Shown: positions 35,169-47,457 of the stretch, piece by piece
Layout of the letters: each line of letters begins with the position of its first letter
How positions within the stretch are numbered: the stretch's first letter is position 1
Assembly: GCF_036850765.1 (NCBI RefSeq)
Contig: NC_089490.1
Span: 98,010,074 to 98,074,073 of the forward strand
Source: Saccopteryx bilineata
Lineage: Eukaryota; Chordata; Mammalia; Chiroptera; Emballonuridae
Length of the DNA stretch: 64,000 nt
Direction of reading: 5' to 3'
Program-made: the position numbers and the translations under genes
The notes under the pieces: model-generated
What the model was told of the DNA's origin: nothing
Database searches by the model: none
What the model saw: only the letters and a program-made list of their open reading frames with translations

Positions 35169-37927
35169 CTAGGGAAGGGAAAGCATATGTTATTCAAGAC
35201 AAACCCATCTGGAGAGCGCTTCTGCCCACCTAATCCATCTTCAACGATCAAGTTCTCCCTAAAGAGCTTGAGACTTTCAGTGAAGAGGAAATTCTACCAA
35301 ATTTGAGTATTGACACTGCATTTGCATATGCAAGTGTGTATGTGATGTGTGTGTGTGTGCATTTCAAGTTCAGAAGTAAGATTCACACAAAAGAAAAGAA
35401 AATCACTTTAGGTAAAGAGGAAGGAAAATGGAAACACTAGGGTAAACATAACGGGCCTAACCTTTTTTAAGTCCCTTGCTTTCTAAGTGTTTCCTGTATT
35501 TGAAATATACTGATTTGTTTTTGATGTCATGACTTAATACCCAAAATAATAATGTGTTTAAAATCATCCAACTCAGTCTTTTAAATATAATTTGAGTCCT
35601 TAGCATTATCTAATGACAATGCATTAAGGAGGAAATGTAGAATTTATTACATTTTAAGCCAAAAATATGAAGGGACAAATCCCCTAGGAAAAGCAGTATG
35701 AGATAATCAATTGATGATGGGATCTCATTTGGGAGGCAAAACAGACTGCTGATACTCACATGCACAATATCTATTTTTTAAATTAAGTAAATATAACTAA
35801 GAAAAAACCCCTCTATACTGCCATATAGTAGAAAAGCTTTTTTGACATGCTTTTTGACTCTTGAGTGTTTCTACCTGTGACAGGTTATATAGTAGTTACC
35901 TATTTGCTTAACAGAAAATGTTTGTAGACTGGCTGTCATCAACAGCACCTTTAAACAGTATCTGTGAACTAGCATGCCTTCTTAAAGAAACATGCACTTC
36001 CAGCCAAACAAAGGTCCAACAGACTTTAATGTTTCAAAATTACTTGAAATGAAAAACATTATCCACTTATTAACATTCTGACTACATATTATAATCATTT
36101 AACTTGAGTTTCTTGTTTAATTATGAGTACCGTAAGCAAAATCATCTATTTTAAACGTTAAAACAGTAAAGAAAGAAAAGGAAGTCAGACCCCAAATTTG
36201 GGGTAATTGAACATTTGTGCTTCTTAAGAAAGAGCACCTCTGAACTGTTATCACAGTACTGTTGGAAAAGCCAAATGACAGCTTAGATTAAAACAGAGAC
36301 CTTTCACACACTAAGATCACCAGCCCCACATGGCCTTTGCAGTCAAAAGAAAGCCATTCCTTAGGCATATTCTTTAAATGTCACATTCAAGTGCATTATG
36401 CGTGGACTCTATTTGCTGCTGTTCTGGTTAGCTGGGGCAACAGTTGCCTGTGGCCAGGATCACCCAAACACACAATGTGCTATGACTCACCTGTAAAACA
36501 TTTCAGGGAAAATCATATACTGCCCGTACAAGTACTTTTGACTTGAAACACTTGGCTTGGGATATTTATTTACAACCTCTTGATTGCTTGCATGTTTTTG
36601 CCATAACATGGTTTGGAAAGGGAAAGGTTTATTACAGTTCACTTTGTGGTTAGGGGAGCATGTGTAAGTCCACGCAGTGGTGTGTAAGTAGGAAGAAAAA
36701 AAGTAAAATTTTAGACCTTTAAGGCTCCTTGGGGAAAGTATGGGAAAATTTTCAATGCCCCTGAACTAATAAGAAGTTCAGAAAAGACTAGAGCCAGAAT
36801 AAGAATGGGAGAACAAAATACTTGGAGATCCCTAAATAAGTGGTCAGCCAAGTACAGCAAGGATGCTCCATGAGTCTGGCTCGGTCGGGATGCACATTCT
36901 AGAACCTGGCTTTTACTGCGTGCCAGCGTCTCTGGGACAGAATGGAAGAAGCAAAAGAGAAGGGGAAGGTGATGCTGTCTACCCACCAGTCAGTCCCTGC
37001 AGCCCACACTCCCCTTTCTGAAGCAAGATAGATATGTTTGAGAGAAGGATGGCCGAAGAGTCCCTCACTTTCTTCCCCCCTACACGCTGCGCTGCACTGA
37101 TGCCTCACTGGAAACCAGGTGACCCTCAGAGGGAGGGAGAGAGGCAAAAGGAGCTTCCCGAGTTTAGAAAGGGCGAGCTAGGAGCGGGTGGCCAAGGGCA
37201 GCCCAAGCCAGCCGGGATGCGAGTGGGAGGGAGAGCGCATCTGACGACGCCTCTGCTCGTCTTCCAGTTACCGAGACCGGGAGCAGACCCGCCTCCACCT
37301 CCCGCGGAGCCTCGGCCAGGGTACCAGCTCCCCAGGGGCGGCCAGCTAGCTCCTTGCAACCCAGAGTGATCACCACCTACAGTCCCAGCCCCGAGTTTCA
37401 CTCTGTTACAGCCACTGCCCCGGTAAGAGGGCACTCACCCCGCCCCAGGTGTCCCTACCTGGCTCCCTAGTACCCAGCATGAGGTCGGGAACGACGGCCA
37501 TCGCTCGCAACCGAAGAGCGGCCCCAGCCCACGCGCGCCCCGGGTCGCTGGGCCACCCCTCCCCATCATTCCTCAGGCCATGAAGTGCCGGGGGATGGCG
37601 AGCTTGGTCCTTTGTTCCCTTACAAAGTGGAAAGGCAGTTTTTTACTAAACCAAACCGAGAAAGAAACCAAGGTCACGGTATCTCCGGTGGGGCGCACCC
37701 AGGATATCGGGTTATCCAAGGGCATGTGTATCGCAGTTGCAAAAAAAATCAACAGTATTTTAAACTGCGGAGACCGGGCAAAGGAGGCGGAACATGGCCA
37801 CTCATTTCATCCTCGGGAGCTGAGCTCTGCGTTCCTAAACCACGCTCCCCTGCACCCCCGAGTCCTACGGTGGGGAACCAAAGGCGCGAGGGAAGAAGGG
37901 TGGGGGTCCGGCAGCGTCGCCACCCAC
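35169..37927 (-). other. NTN4: NTN4 intron 1 (phase 1, 2759 bp)
   Basis: The intron is bounded by the donor GTGGGT (37927 downward) and the acceptor TTCCCTAG (ending 35169). The part above about 37.1 kb belongs to the CpG island. The rest, 35.2-37.1 kb, is ordinary AT-richer sequence with a short TG run near 35345. I see no bat SINE, L1 or DNA transposon in it. That is notable beside the repeat-dense intron 2 and would fit selection against insertions near the promoter, though the interval is short. Confidence 0.9.
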
Positions 37928-39080
37928 CTGCGGCCACCGCGGAGCAGCCCCAGAGCAGCAGCAGCCGCGCGCAGCTCCCCATGTCCGAGAGGAGCCGGGA
38001 CGACCGGGCACGGCGGGTGCGGGAGGGAGCCGAGCCCTCTCGGCTGTGGGATGAAGCGCCAACCGTCCTCGGGAGGAACCGGGACTCTATTTCTTCCTCC
38101 TCCTGGGGCACCAGGCTTAGTCAGTGGTCGCCGGCGGCCGGGAGCCGCGGGCCGGGGTCGCGCGGGGCTGTGCGGTGACCCTTGCGCACCGGCCTGGAGG
38201 GACCCGCGCACTTCGGGGGCGGCGGGAGCCCCGGGACCATAGCCGGCCGGGCCGCGCTGTCCGGCTGAGCGGTCCTGCGCACTCCTCCGCGGCTCGCCCG
38301 CGGCTCGGCGCTCGCAGCAGCTGCCGCTGAACTTTGCGAGACCTTTCACTTCCCGGCCGCCGCCGCCACCGCCGCCTCCTCCGGGGCGTCCTCCTCCGCT
38401 TCTACCACCGCCTCCGGCTGCCGCGGCTCGGTCCCGTCCTTCTCCATGGGCAGTTCCATGGGATGCATTTTTATTGCACCGACACCGCGGCGCTCCGGTG
38501 CCAGCCCTCCTCCCCTCGCACCTCCACCCCTTCCTCCCGCCCGCCCCCCGCGCTCTCTTGACAGCCGGGGCGGTGCAGCCCGCGCGGCCGGGTCGCCGCC
38601 GCTGCCGGGGGGGGAATCTCTGCGCCCGACCCGCCGCCCTCGCTGCCTCGCTGCCAGCCCGTCCCTCCGGCCTCAGCCCCCCACGCGCGCCCGTCACCCC
38701 CGCGCCCAGCTCCGCTCGTGTCCCTCCCGACGCTCGGCCCGCATCTCCCTGCGCTGCCCCTGCACCCCGACGGTGCCCGCCAGCACCCACAGGCCTCCGC
38801 TGGGAAACAATCTCCCACCTTCTCCCAGAACATTCCAGAGAGCAGTTGACTCTCTCGATCAGGTCAGGGCATGCCAAGGGGCTTAAAAAACCGCGAAACA
38901 GGCTAGCGCCTACTTCCCACATCTCCGGGCAAAACAAGCCCTCCTTCTTTCCCCGCACCCGCCGCCCCTTCTCTGGGAATCTCACGACCCGGAGAAGCAA
39001 CACCCCCAGCCCAGCCCGGGGTCACAGCGTCCGAAAGCGCACGAGCAGCTAAGTGGCGTTCTCGGCTTCTCTGGCGCCTT
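37100..39080. promoter_or_regulatory. NTN4: CpG island over the NTN4 promoter and first exon
   Basis: Base composition changes abruptly from AT-rich flank to very GC-rich DNA with dense CpG. The densest part is 37.9-38.8 kb, with runs of CCGCCG (about 38355-38380), GGGCGG/CCGCCC-type Sp1 boxes and no TATA box that I can place. It covers the NTN4 start codon and extends about 1.1 kb upstream, so it is the likely TATA-less promoter. Long open frames on both strands here (up to about 400 codons) follow from high GC and stop-codon scarcity; I do not call them genes. Promoter position is inferred, not mapped. Confidence 0.88.
37928..37982 (-). CDS. NTN4: NTN4 coding exon 1: start codon and signal peptide of netrin-4
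   Basis: The exon encodes MGSCARLLLLWGCSAVAA plus the first base of the glycine-19 codon. This is a typical secretory signal peptide: a short polar start, an R at position 6, a leucine-rich core and small residues before the cleavage site. The donor is GCAG|GTGGGT at 37928/37927. Joined to exon 2 the frame continues as G-LSGVAG, as in mammalian netrin-4, and 55 + 530 nt gives exactly 195 codons. The start was chosen because it matches the known netrin-4 N-terminus and has a fair context (G at -3, G at +4). The same frame stays open upstream to a GTG at 38111, but no ATG lies in that extension. The 5' UTR is in the GC-rich block above 37982; its upstream limit cannot be read from sequence alone. 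Confidence 0.95.
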
Positions 39081-40120
39081 TGTTGGGGGGAGGAGGGAAG
39101 CGTAGGGAACATCACGTCGAAACAATCAATACTTGACGCGAGGTGTATCCATTTTGACGTAAAAGGTACTCCCTCATTCAAACTCTAGGTGCTTATTAAA
39201 GAAAAGGGTCACAGGGCTAGCTAGTGGGTAGTGTAAGAACATCCTTGTCTAGAGACAGAGGCATGACAAAGAGCACGTCCTGGGTCCTTTCAAGCACTTG
39301 GACTCTGTGGAGTGTGTTGTGCTGTGAAACGATGTTGTGGAAGATTATGGGAACAATTTAGTAGGAATCACAAGTAACTGATTGTGGGCAAAATGGCTCA
39401 TGGTTGCTGTCTATGTAAGGAGACAGACTTGAGTCTAGGACGATTGCAAGTTCTATGAAGACATTGTTCTGTGTACACTTCTAGCGAAATTGACAGTTAA
39501 GCGGAAAGCAATTTTATTACAGTGTCCGTTTTGTGCCTTGGAATATTTTCCATAAAATTAACTACTTTACAGATACCATTCAGTTCTGTGTGTTACTGAT
39601 GAAGACAATTCAGAGCTTTGGGGAACATGTCGATATTATTTATAATGACTCAACTTGGGGATATATAAGAAGTTTATATCTCCCAAGAGGAGCTGGGGTG
39701 AGATCAGCATCATCCATTTAAGACATTAAAGTTATTCTCCTGATCAACACTGGAAAGTGGCAAACATTATGGAACAGCAATCTGTATAACAATTTGTATA
39801 AAACCTTTGAATTTTCAAATATTGGTAATGTTGGAGCTTTCTTTGTATTTTATAGATATACTCCCAGTGCAGTCACTGAAACACCTCTCAAAATTATTTT
39901 TTTTTTTACCAAATAAATGTGAGGAAATTACAACAGCCAAAAGTTCTTAGCACCAATATTAACCGAATGGCCAAAGCCAATTTTTAGAAAAGAGAGAAAA
40001 TACACATTTATTATTACTTTCAAGTTAACAATATATAACAGTATATTGAGGCACAACTAATCCATCTCTCATTGCAAGTTTCAAAAGCATTTACTACCTG
40101 CAACAATACTACCTTGATAA

Positions 40121-40304
40121 TACAGGGGTTGGCAAAAGTAGGTTTACAGTTGTTCATGTGGGAAAAGACATGCAGGTTGTGATAAAGGATATGAAATAAG
40201 TTACACAAATGATACAAATAAATAATACAATAATTAATAAGTAATGTAAGAATAAACTTTCATGTACTCACAACTGTAAATCTACTTTTGCCTACCCTTT
40301 CATA
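40121..40304. mobile_element. Mariner-type non-autonomous element
   Basis: Left end TACAGGGGTTGGCAAAAGTA, then GGTTTACAGTTGTTCATG. The right end CTACTTTTGCCTACCCTTT complements it, and TA flanks the copy. 184 bp, no coding frame. Confidence 0.87.
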
Positions 40305-41472
40305 TGTCCTTGATCACTCTGTAACTGGTTCTGGTTTCCTTTAACAAGACAGTAAGTTCCTTAATGGTTAACTGGTCTTTTATACTAGTCAATACAAAAC
40401 ATTATTATGTTTTTCTTATATTCTTCTTAGTTCTTAACTGAGAACACCAGCTAAGTATATTAGTAAATTTTTATTAAACATTTTTGACTGAATAATGTTA
40501 AAAATTATTGCTGTATACCAAGAACAAGGATTAAGGGGAAAAAAAGTGAAATAGAATGATTGTCCATATTCTAAACTAATATATCTTTACAATAAAACTA
40601 AAAGTCTATGCAGCAGCTCAGTAGAGAAAAGTAATCAGCATTCTAATCTCTTTCTGACCAATTTTATTTGGTTAGGTAGTCTAATTTAGTTCTAAATTTG
40701 TATTTAATTTAATTCTAATTTAGATATAAATTCTTTTTCCATTTTAAAGAAGCTATGCAGGAAAATTTTACCTACATAAGGAAAACCTTACTCAGTCATA
40801 AGTATATCATTGCCTTAGTGATTGTTTTTGAAAATTTCAGTAATGATTTATAATTTTTAAATTCTATGAATGAGTAGGAAGCTTAGCAAACCCAGGGAAG
40901 TTCAATAACAGGTTTCCAGAAACCCCATAATTGACAAATTAAATTTAGAATGCTCCTGAGAACTTGGAAGAAAGCTGAAAGGGCCTTTAAGAACTAAAAA
41001 TGTTGAGACCAAAAATCTTATCCATGGGAGAGTTCTTTAGGTCTTCACTTAAATTATTCTTGCAATGTTAATAGGTTTGGTTATACTGTTTTCCTAGGTC
41101 ACAACATATTAGAAGTAACAAATTAGGATGGAGCAGGATGTCATTAAAACAAGGAATGAGTTGAGACAACCTGATAATAAGGAGGATGAGAGAACTATAA
41201 AAAGTAAGGATACATAACAAAAACTCACAGCAGTCTGAGGTGTTTTAGCTCAGAGGCAAAGCATGAAGGATGGTAACTCTATTATAACTAAGTACAATGT
41301 TTGAAGTTCCTGATGAAACATAGGATGTTCAGTGTCAGAAGGGACCTTAGGGATCCTTGAACCCACCTTCTCACTCTATCAGGAACCCTCTCCACAAAAT
41401 CTCTATCTAATGGTTCCCTGTTTCTGTTCTAGAAATTTCAGTAAATGAAAGCCTCAAGAGCAGCCCTTTCCT

Positions 41473-41657
41473 TATTTATTTATTTACTTACTTACTTAAT
41501 TTATTCATTTTAGAGAGGAGAGAAAGAGAGAGAGGATGGGAGGAGCAGGAAGCATCAACTTCCATATGTGCCTTGACCAGGCAAGCCCAGGGTTCCAAAC
41601 CGGTGACCTCAGCATTCCAGGTTGATGCTTTATCCACTGCGCCACCAGAGGTCAGGC
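41473..41657 (-). mobile_element. Short bat SINE
   Basis: Minus strand: GCCTGACCTCTGGTGGCGCA start at 41657, B-box region, and a GAGAGGAGAGAAAGAGAG end with a TTTA-repeat tail. Confidence 0.9.
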
Positions 41658-41834
41658 TATTTATTATTTCACTTAGAAATTAAATTTAATGGAAATGCAC
41701 TTTAAATTTTTAGTACTGTTTTATTTAATTGTGACATCTTTCTTAAAATTCTACTTATGTTTTTCAGTTTGGTTGTTTACAACTATACAGAATAAGTCCA
41801 ATTTCTTTCCTGACAGGTATTTGAAGATTATATT

Positions 41835-42310
41835 AAAATAAATTTATTGGGGTGGTATTGGTTAATAGCATTATATAAGTTTAAGTGTACAAGTCTATAA
41901 TACATCATCTGTATATTGCATTGTGTGTTTACCATCCAAAGTCTAGTCTGCTTCTGTCACCAGTATATTTGGCCCCTTTTACCCTCTTCATCCTCCCTCA
42001 ACCCCCTGCCCCTCTGGTCACCACCCTTCTGTTGTCTGTGTCTTTGGGTTTGTTTTGTTTGTTCATTTGTTGCTTTCTGTTTTATATTTCACATACGGGA
42101 AAAATCATATGTCTTGTCCTTTTTCACCTGACATATTTCGATTAGTTTGATATTCTCAAAATCATCCATCGGTAGCTTTTCGCCTTTTTAATGGCTGAGT
42201 AGTATTCCATTGTGTGTGTGCACATGTGCACTGTGTCTTCTGAGTCCAATTATCCATTAAAGGACACTGAGGTTGTTTCTATGTCTTGATTTCTGTGTAT
42301 AATGCTGCAT
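41835..42310 (-). mobile_element. L1 3' end, antisense
   Basis: T-rich start (GGGGTGGTATTGGTTAATAG), 3' UTR wording, then GGCTGAGTAGTATTCCATTG (the complement of the YTMEY region) and decayed ORF2. The 3' end is at the low-coordinate side. Confidence 0.7.
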
Positions 42311-42727
42311 GTATTTGAAGATTTGAAGTCAAGTTTTATTGCTCCTTTTAACTAGTCTTTTCTCCAAGTGTTCGTTTAATCACCCATATGGTGGAATTGC
42401 CAAACCTTTCAGCCTCTTAATCATCCATTTTCAGATATACTACAGTTTGTCAATGTGCTTTTATATTGTGCATCTAGAACACTCAATTTCAGGTTTGTCT
42501 GGATCGGTGCAGAATAAAACAGGAGCAGCGGTTTCCTTAACTTAGGCCTAGGACTTACACTGCTGTAGCCTAAAAGTGCATTAGCTGCTTTGTAATGTTG
42601 GCTGATATTATGCATGAAGCCAACAAAATTTCCCCTTTCATCTACTAATGTCTTAAAGATCACTAATACAAGGTAAAATATATTTTGTTTTACCAGAAGG
42701 AAAGAGTCCCATTAAAATACATTTCAA

Positions 42728-42911
42728 GCCTGACCTGTGGTGGCGCAGTGGATAAAGCGTCGACTTGGAATGCTGAGGTTGCCGGTTCAAAACCCTGGGC
42801 TTGCCTGGTAAAGGCACGTATGGGAGTTGATGCTTCCTGCTCCTCCCCACTTTCTCTCTCTTTTTCTCTCTCTCCTCTCTAAAAATGAATAAATAAATTT
42901 TAAAAATAAAA
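42728..42911 (+). mobile_element. Short bat SINE
   Basis: GCCTGACCTGTGGTGGCGCA start and AAAAATGAATAAATAAATTT tail. The flanks AAAATACATTTCA and AAAATACATGTCA differ at one base and mark the duplication. Confidence 0.93.
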
Positions 42912-43044
42912 TAAAATACATGTCAACTACTAAATACTCAATAAATATGAATTTAAAGAACAAAATTAACAAGGTTAAATTGTAAAATTTGAAAAAGAAA
43001 TTGTTAGTCCCAAATGGGATAAACATCTGTTTTATTTTTTATTA

Positions 43045-43100
43045 ATTTTTTAATCTTGAAATTAAATTTAATGGGGTGACATTGATTAACAATAGTATCT
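43045..43100 (-). mobile_element. Very short L1 3' end, antisense
   Basis: AAATTTAATGGGGTGACATT then GATTAACAATAG matches the bat L1 3' terminus seen at 41835. Confidence 0.45.
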
Positions 43101-43404
43101 ATTTTCTGAAAGAAAAAAACCACTTTTATGGAAAATTTGACTCTTCAACAACACTGTATACACATGGTATTACTGCACATTTCCAAGGAAAGGAAGGACT
43201 TTGAAGTAGTGAGTTTTAATGTACCTGGTATCTTTCCTCCATGGAACTATAAACATAAACATCTCGTTTATCCTTGCAGCATCCATGTGTGGGAAGGAAC
43301 AGGAATAGTGGTGTTCATTGAAAGAGAGAGAAAGTGATATGAAAGATATAAGCAGCAAACTTAGATTATTCAATAAATATACACTGGAGTTAGGACATAG
43401 GTTT

Positions 43405-43575
43405 TCAGGGTTTTGTTTTGTTTTGTTTTTGTTTGTTTTTTTGAGAGAGAGATAGGCAGGAATTGAGAGACAGGAACATTGAGTTGCTCGTGTATGTATC
43501 CTGACTAGGGAATCGAACCAACAACCTCTGTGCTCCTGGATGATGCACCAACTAAGCTATTGAGGCAGGGACAGA
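43405..43575 (-). mobile_element. tRNA-derived SINE, VES-like
   Basis: Minus strand: GTCCCTGCCTCAATAGCTTA start, GGTTCGATTCCCTAGTCAGG B-box, a short CT end and an A/CAAAA tail. Resembles VES-type copies. Confidence 0.75.
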
Positions 43576-43892
43576 CTTTTTTTTTTATCATTGCTTATTC
43601 ATCAGTTTTCCATGAATATGATCTTATCTCTCTTTGAACTAGAAGACTATTAGGAAAAAATGAAATGTTTATATTGAAATAATCTTATGTTTTGTTTTCT
43701 ACCTGGTTTATGTCCTTCAAATGCCCTTTACAAATATCATCTTGAGAATTTCCTTAAGCTTTACTCTAAACCTTCTGTCACTGGCACTGTTTCTTATTTC
43801 ATGTGCTTTCTGGCTACAGCTGCTCATTCCAAGGAAGGGAGTGAGAGCTTCTGAAAATTCATGTGCTCTTCCAAGAAGGTAGGCAGTACTTT

Positions 43893-43896
<4 letters not shown>

Positions 43897-43932
<36 letters not shown>
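43897..43932. repeat. Poly-A run of 36
   Basis: Uninterrupted A36 with no recognisable element upstream. It could be the tail of a heavily truncated retrocopy. Confidence 0.9.
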
Positions 43933-43936
<4 letters not shown>

Positions 43937-44261
43937 CACGCATGCTCTTTCATGTTTAGATTAATTATACAGAGCCTAAAAAGTTCAAACAAACAAGAAC
44001 ACTACTGTTGGTTATACAAAAATAGCTACTCTGGACAGTACTATATTGGCACAAATTTTAAACACTTTCTCCTCTAAATAGCTCTTAGCTAAAACTTTCT
44101 ATACATATTACTATTTCTGACATTGATGAAAAGATGCTTGGAGTCAAATTACCACTTCTTTAAAATGTAGAGCAATACATAAGAAACAATTACCAGAGGC
44201 CTCATGAGGATGAAAGAACAGTAAGCAATATGGGTGATTCCTTTTGTTTATTTATATCTTT

Positions 44262-44500
44262 TATATAGTAGTGTAGTGGGTAAGAGCATGGACTCTGAGC
44301 TCTGAGTCTCCAGGTTTGAACTTGGCTCTGCCACCTACTAGCTATGTGCCTGTGGGCAAGTGGTTTAACCTCTGGTTGCAACCATTTTCTCAACTGCCAT
44401 ATACAAATAATCACAGTACCTAATTAATAATATTACTATGAATACCAAATGAGTTAATTTTATGAAGTAGTAAAAAGAGCAAGACATACAGGAAGCACTT
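44262..44500 (+). mobile_element. MIR SINE, well preserved
   Basis: GTAGTGGGTAAGAGCATGGA, GCTCTGCCACCTACTAGCTA, GGGCAAGTGGTTTAACCTCT, then an AAATGAGTTAATTT end: MIR nearly from start to end. Confidence 0.85.
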
Positions 44501-44609
44501 TAAGTTTTGTTAAATACATAAAATAGTCAAGTACAAATCCATCATGTACATACAATCTCTTTCTACCTGTCCTGAGATTTTTTATTTTTTAGTGATGTTT
44601 TCTAATTTT

Positions 44610-44970
44610 TTTAAATTTTATTTATTTATTTATTTGAATTATAGTTGACATACAATATTATGTTAGTTTCAGGTATACAACTTAGTGATTTAACATTTAT
44701 ATACCTACCTTATGAAATCTAGTATATATATACTACGATAAGTCTAGTAACCATTTACAACTGTGAAAAGTTATCATGATACTATTGACTATATTCTCTT
44801 GTCTGTACATTATAACTGGAAGTTTATACCTCTTAATCCCCTTCACCTTTTTCACCCACCCTCCCATCCCCTCCCCTTTGGCATCGTCAGGTTGTTCTCT
44901 GTATCTATGAGTCCATTTGTTTTGTTTTTAGATTCCACCTGTAAGTAAAATCATATAGTATTTATATGCC
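44610..44970 (-). mobile_element. L1 3' end, antisense
   Basis: (TTTA)n tail, GAATTATAGTTGACATACAA, CTCTTAATCCCCTTCACCTT and a GTGAGTCCATTT-like tail of the 3' UTR. Decayed. Confidence 0.65.
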
Positions 44971-45076
44971 CTGGAATTTAATCTCCAGTGATATGAAGAT
45001 ATTTAATAGATAGAAGCTAAATTGTGGTCCTGGCTTAGTTTTAGATGCTGCTGTACATCTATAAAAGGCATACACA

Positions 45077-45450
45077 GGCCCTGGCTGGATGGCTCAGTGG
45101 TAGAGTGTTGGCCTGGCGTGCAGGAGTCCTAGGTTCAATTCCTGGCCAGGGCACACAGGAGAAGCGCCCATCTGTTTCTCCACCCCTCCCCCTCTCCTTC
45201 TTCTCTGTCTCTCTCTTCCCCTCCTGCAGCCAATGCTCCATTGGAGCAAAGTTGGCCCGGGCGCTGAGGATGGCTCTATGGCCTCTGCCTCAGGCACTAG
45301 AATGGCTCTGGTTGCAACAGAGCAACGTCCCAGATGGGCAGAGCATCGGCCCCTGGTGGGCATGCCAGGTGGATCCCGGTCGGGCGCCTGCAGGAGTCTG
45401 TCTGACTGCCTCCCCATTTCCAACTTCAGAAAAATACAAAAAAAAAAAAA
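45077..45450 (+). mobile_element. Long tRNA-derived bat SINE, full length
   Basis: GGCCCTGGCTGGATGGCTCA start and complete body. The exact 14-bp duplication AAAAGGCATACACA lies at 45063-45076 and 45451-45464. Confidence 0.95.
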
Positions 45451-45544
45451 AAAAGGCATACACAAGAGATGAAAGTACTTAGCAGCACAACAAATCCCCA
45501 GCTGGAGGGAGCGGAATTGGAACTGATACAACAGCTATAACCTA

Positions 45545-45700
45545 CCAGCAACAATGTTGAATACTTTATAATTCTCACAACTCTTTAAGGTTAGGTTGTG
45601 GAGCTAATAACCTTAATGAGAAAACGAGCTCAGGGAAGTTAAATATTTGAGCCAAGTTAACACAGCTAAATAAATGGACAAGTCAGAAAGTGGCATAGGA
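45545..45700 (-). mobile_element. MIR SINE
   Basis: AATTCTCACAACTCTTTAAG, GAGAAAACGAGCTCAGGGAA and AGTTAACACAGCTAAATAAA follow reversed MIR. Confidence 0.6.
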
Positions 45701-45864
45701 AAGCAGTTAAAGGAAGGGTTCAAAACTAGAATGTCAATTTCCTTATTGGTAAAAACACTCCTAGAAGGTTTTCTAGCTTAACACTGGCAGTTTAACCTGG
45801 GGAACCATGGATTTAAGCCCCACCTACCTTGCTTACCTGCAAATCTCACTCATGAGTTTTAGGG

Positions 45865-45990
45865 CTGTCAATAGACACTTCAAATTCAACACATTCAAAA
45901 CTAAACTTATTATCTTGCTCTTCTATCACATCACTCTTCCCATATCTCTTATCCTGTAGAATGTCACAATAGTCCATTTTCTGGACCAAC
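45865..45990 (+). mobile_element. Possible L2 fragment
   Basis: ACTTCAAATTCAACACATTC, AAAACTAAACTTATTATCTT is typical of the L2 segment also seen at 27080-27130. Short. Confidence 0.45.
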
Positions 45991-47126
45991 ACAAAAAGAG
46001 TAGTTTTTTCTAAACTTCTGCAAAATGCTGGTGTTCATTACTAAGTTTCTGAGGGAAAAGAGTTCTATGGTCAAATAACCTTAACAGTAGGTTAACAAAG
46101 TTAAATAGGATTTTTCAGAACAGTTAATATGCTAAGTTCATTGCAAATCTCTAGGAAATGAATATAACATTATATTAAATGTTTGCATTCAGTTGCATGA
46201 ACCCAACTCAGTAGGTTAACTAATTGAGATTTTCTTCATATGACAAGAAGTCAGGAGGGAGATAGTCTAGTAGAACTTCAGCTTCTCAGTGAAGTCATCA
46301 CGACCTGTGTGGTTTCTTTCTCACGGTCACAAGATGCCTGTTCCACCTCCAGGACTGGTGTCCCCATTCTAGGCAAGAGAAATGGAGAAGGAGAGAAGGA
46401 AAGAAGATATATGCCAGCTAGGTCTCAAAAAGCTTTTCCAACCACCTCACCCACGTGCTTCCATCTAATTGTCCAGACCCGGGCTCTGTGGTCTCTCCAG
46501 ACCATGAGGAAGTCTGAGCACATTGCCACCCTTTAACAATCAGGCTTCCATTAGAAAGAAAAGGAGGTTAATGTCAATTAGACAACTGGCTGTATATATC
46601 ACCAAAAGTTAGCAATTTCACCAATATACACTGTATCTGGCCCAAGCACCTATTAACATACTCTGCTGCACCCCATCACTGATAGATGGAAATCATTCTT
46701 CTTGGCTTGGCACACAAACTTTCTATGATGTACCAGGTCCAGCCACAGGCTCTCTAGCCCCACCCACAGTTTCTGAGGCCTGCAGTCTCTGAGACGAATA
46801 ACGGCGCTTCATGCCTCTTGCTTCTGCATGCTCTGTTCCCTTGCCTCCTCTTCTCTCCTCCTTTGGCTAACTCTGGCAGATCCTTGGAAATGTAGTTCAG
46901 AGAATAACTGCTAGAACACCTTTCTTTCTTACTCTCTCTTCTACCAACAGGGTTAGTTCTCTTCCATACTCCCATGGAAGATTGTTAGCTGACCTAGCTG
47001 AATCCAGAGTCCTAATCATGCCATGAGAGGGGATATGTGTACTCTGCAGAATTGGTTTTAAAATGGCTGAAAAGGAAGTGAGAATCCCAAGCATTCTCCT
47101 TATTTCATGCTACTAGGTGACTTTTT

Positions 47127-47457
47127 ACTTTTTTTACAAGGACAGAGAGAGAGTCAGAGAGAGGGATAGATAGGGACTGATAGACAGGAACGGAGAGAGA
47201 TGAGAAGCATCAATCATCAGTTTTTCATTGCAATGCCTTAGTTGTTCATTGATTGCTTTCTCATATGTGCCTTGACCATGGGCCTTCAGCAGACCAAGTA
47301 ACCCCTTGCTTGAGCCAGCGACCTTGGGCCCAAGCTGGTGAGCATTTTGCTTAAACCATCTGAGCCTGTGCTCAAGCTGGCGACCTCGGGGTCTCAAACC
47401 TGGGTCCTCCGCATCCCAGTCCAATGCTCTATCCACTGTGCCACCGCCTGGTCAGGC
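47127..47457 (-). mobile_element. Medium-length bat SINE, full length
   Basis: Minus strand GCCTGACCAGGCGGTGGCAC start and complete body. The exact 15-bp duplication ACTAGGTGACTTTTT lies at 47112-47126 and 47458-47472. Confidence 0.95.

Noticed and set aside
37983..38111. Upstream in-frame extension of netrin-4
   Set aside because: The frame is open, but its first codon at 38111 is GTG and there is no ATG. The ATG at 37982 matches the known N-terminus with a proper signal peptide.
37580..39052. Long open frames on both strands (up to about 400 codons)
   Set aside because: They lie in the CpG island, overlap each other in several frames, are low-complexity Pro/Arg/Gly/Ala-rich, and have no similarity to known proteins. 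High GC makes stops rare.
45045..45531. 145-codon frames on both strands
   Set aside because: Both are translations of the SINE at 45077-45450. The same peptides recur at every long SINE copy (for example 4157, 21213, 26466, 62382).
46240..46560. 98-codon frame as a possible gene
   Set aside because: No similarity that I recognise, no splice or promoter context, and the sequence looks like an old repeat or unique non-coding DNA.
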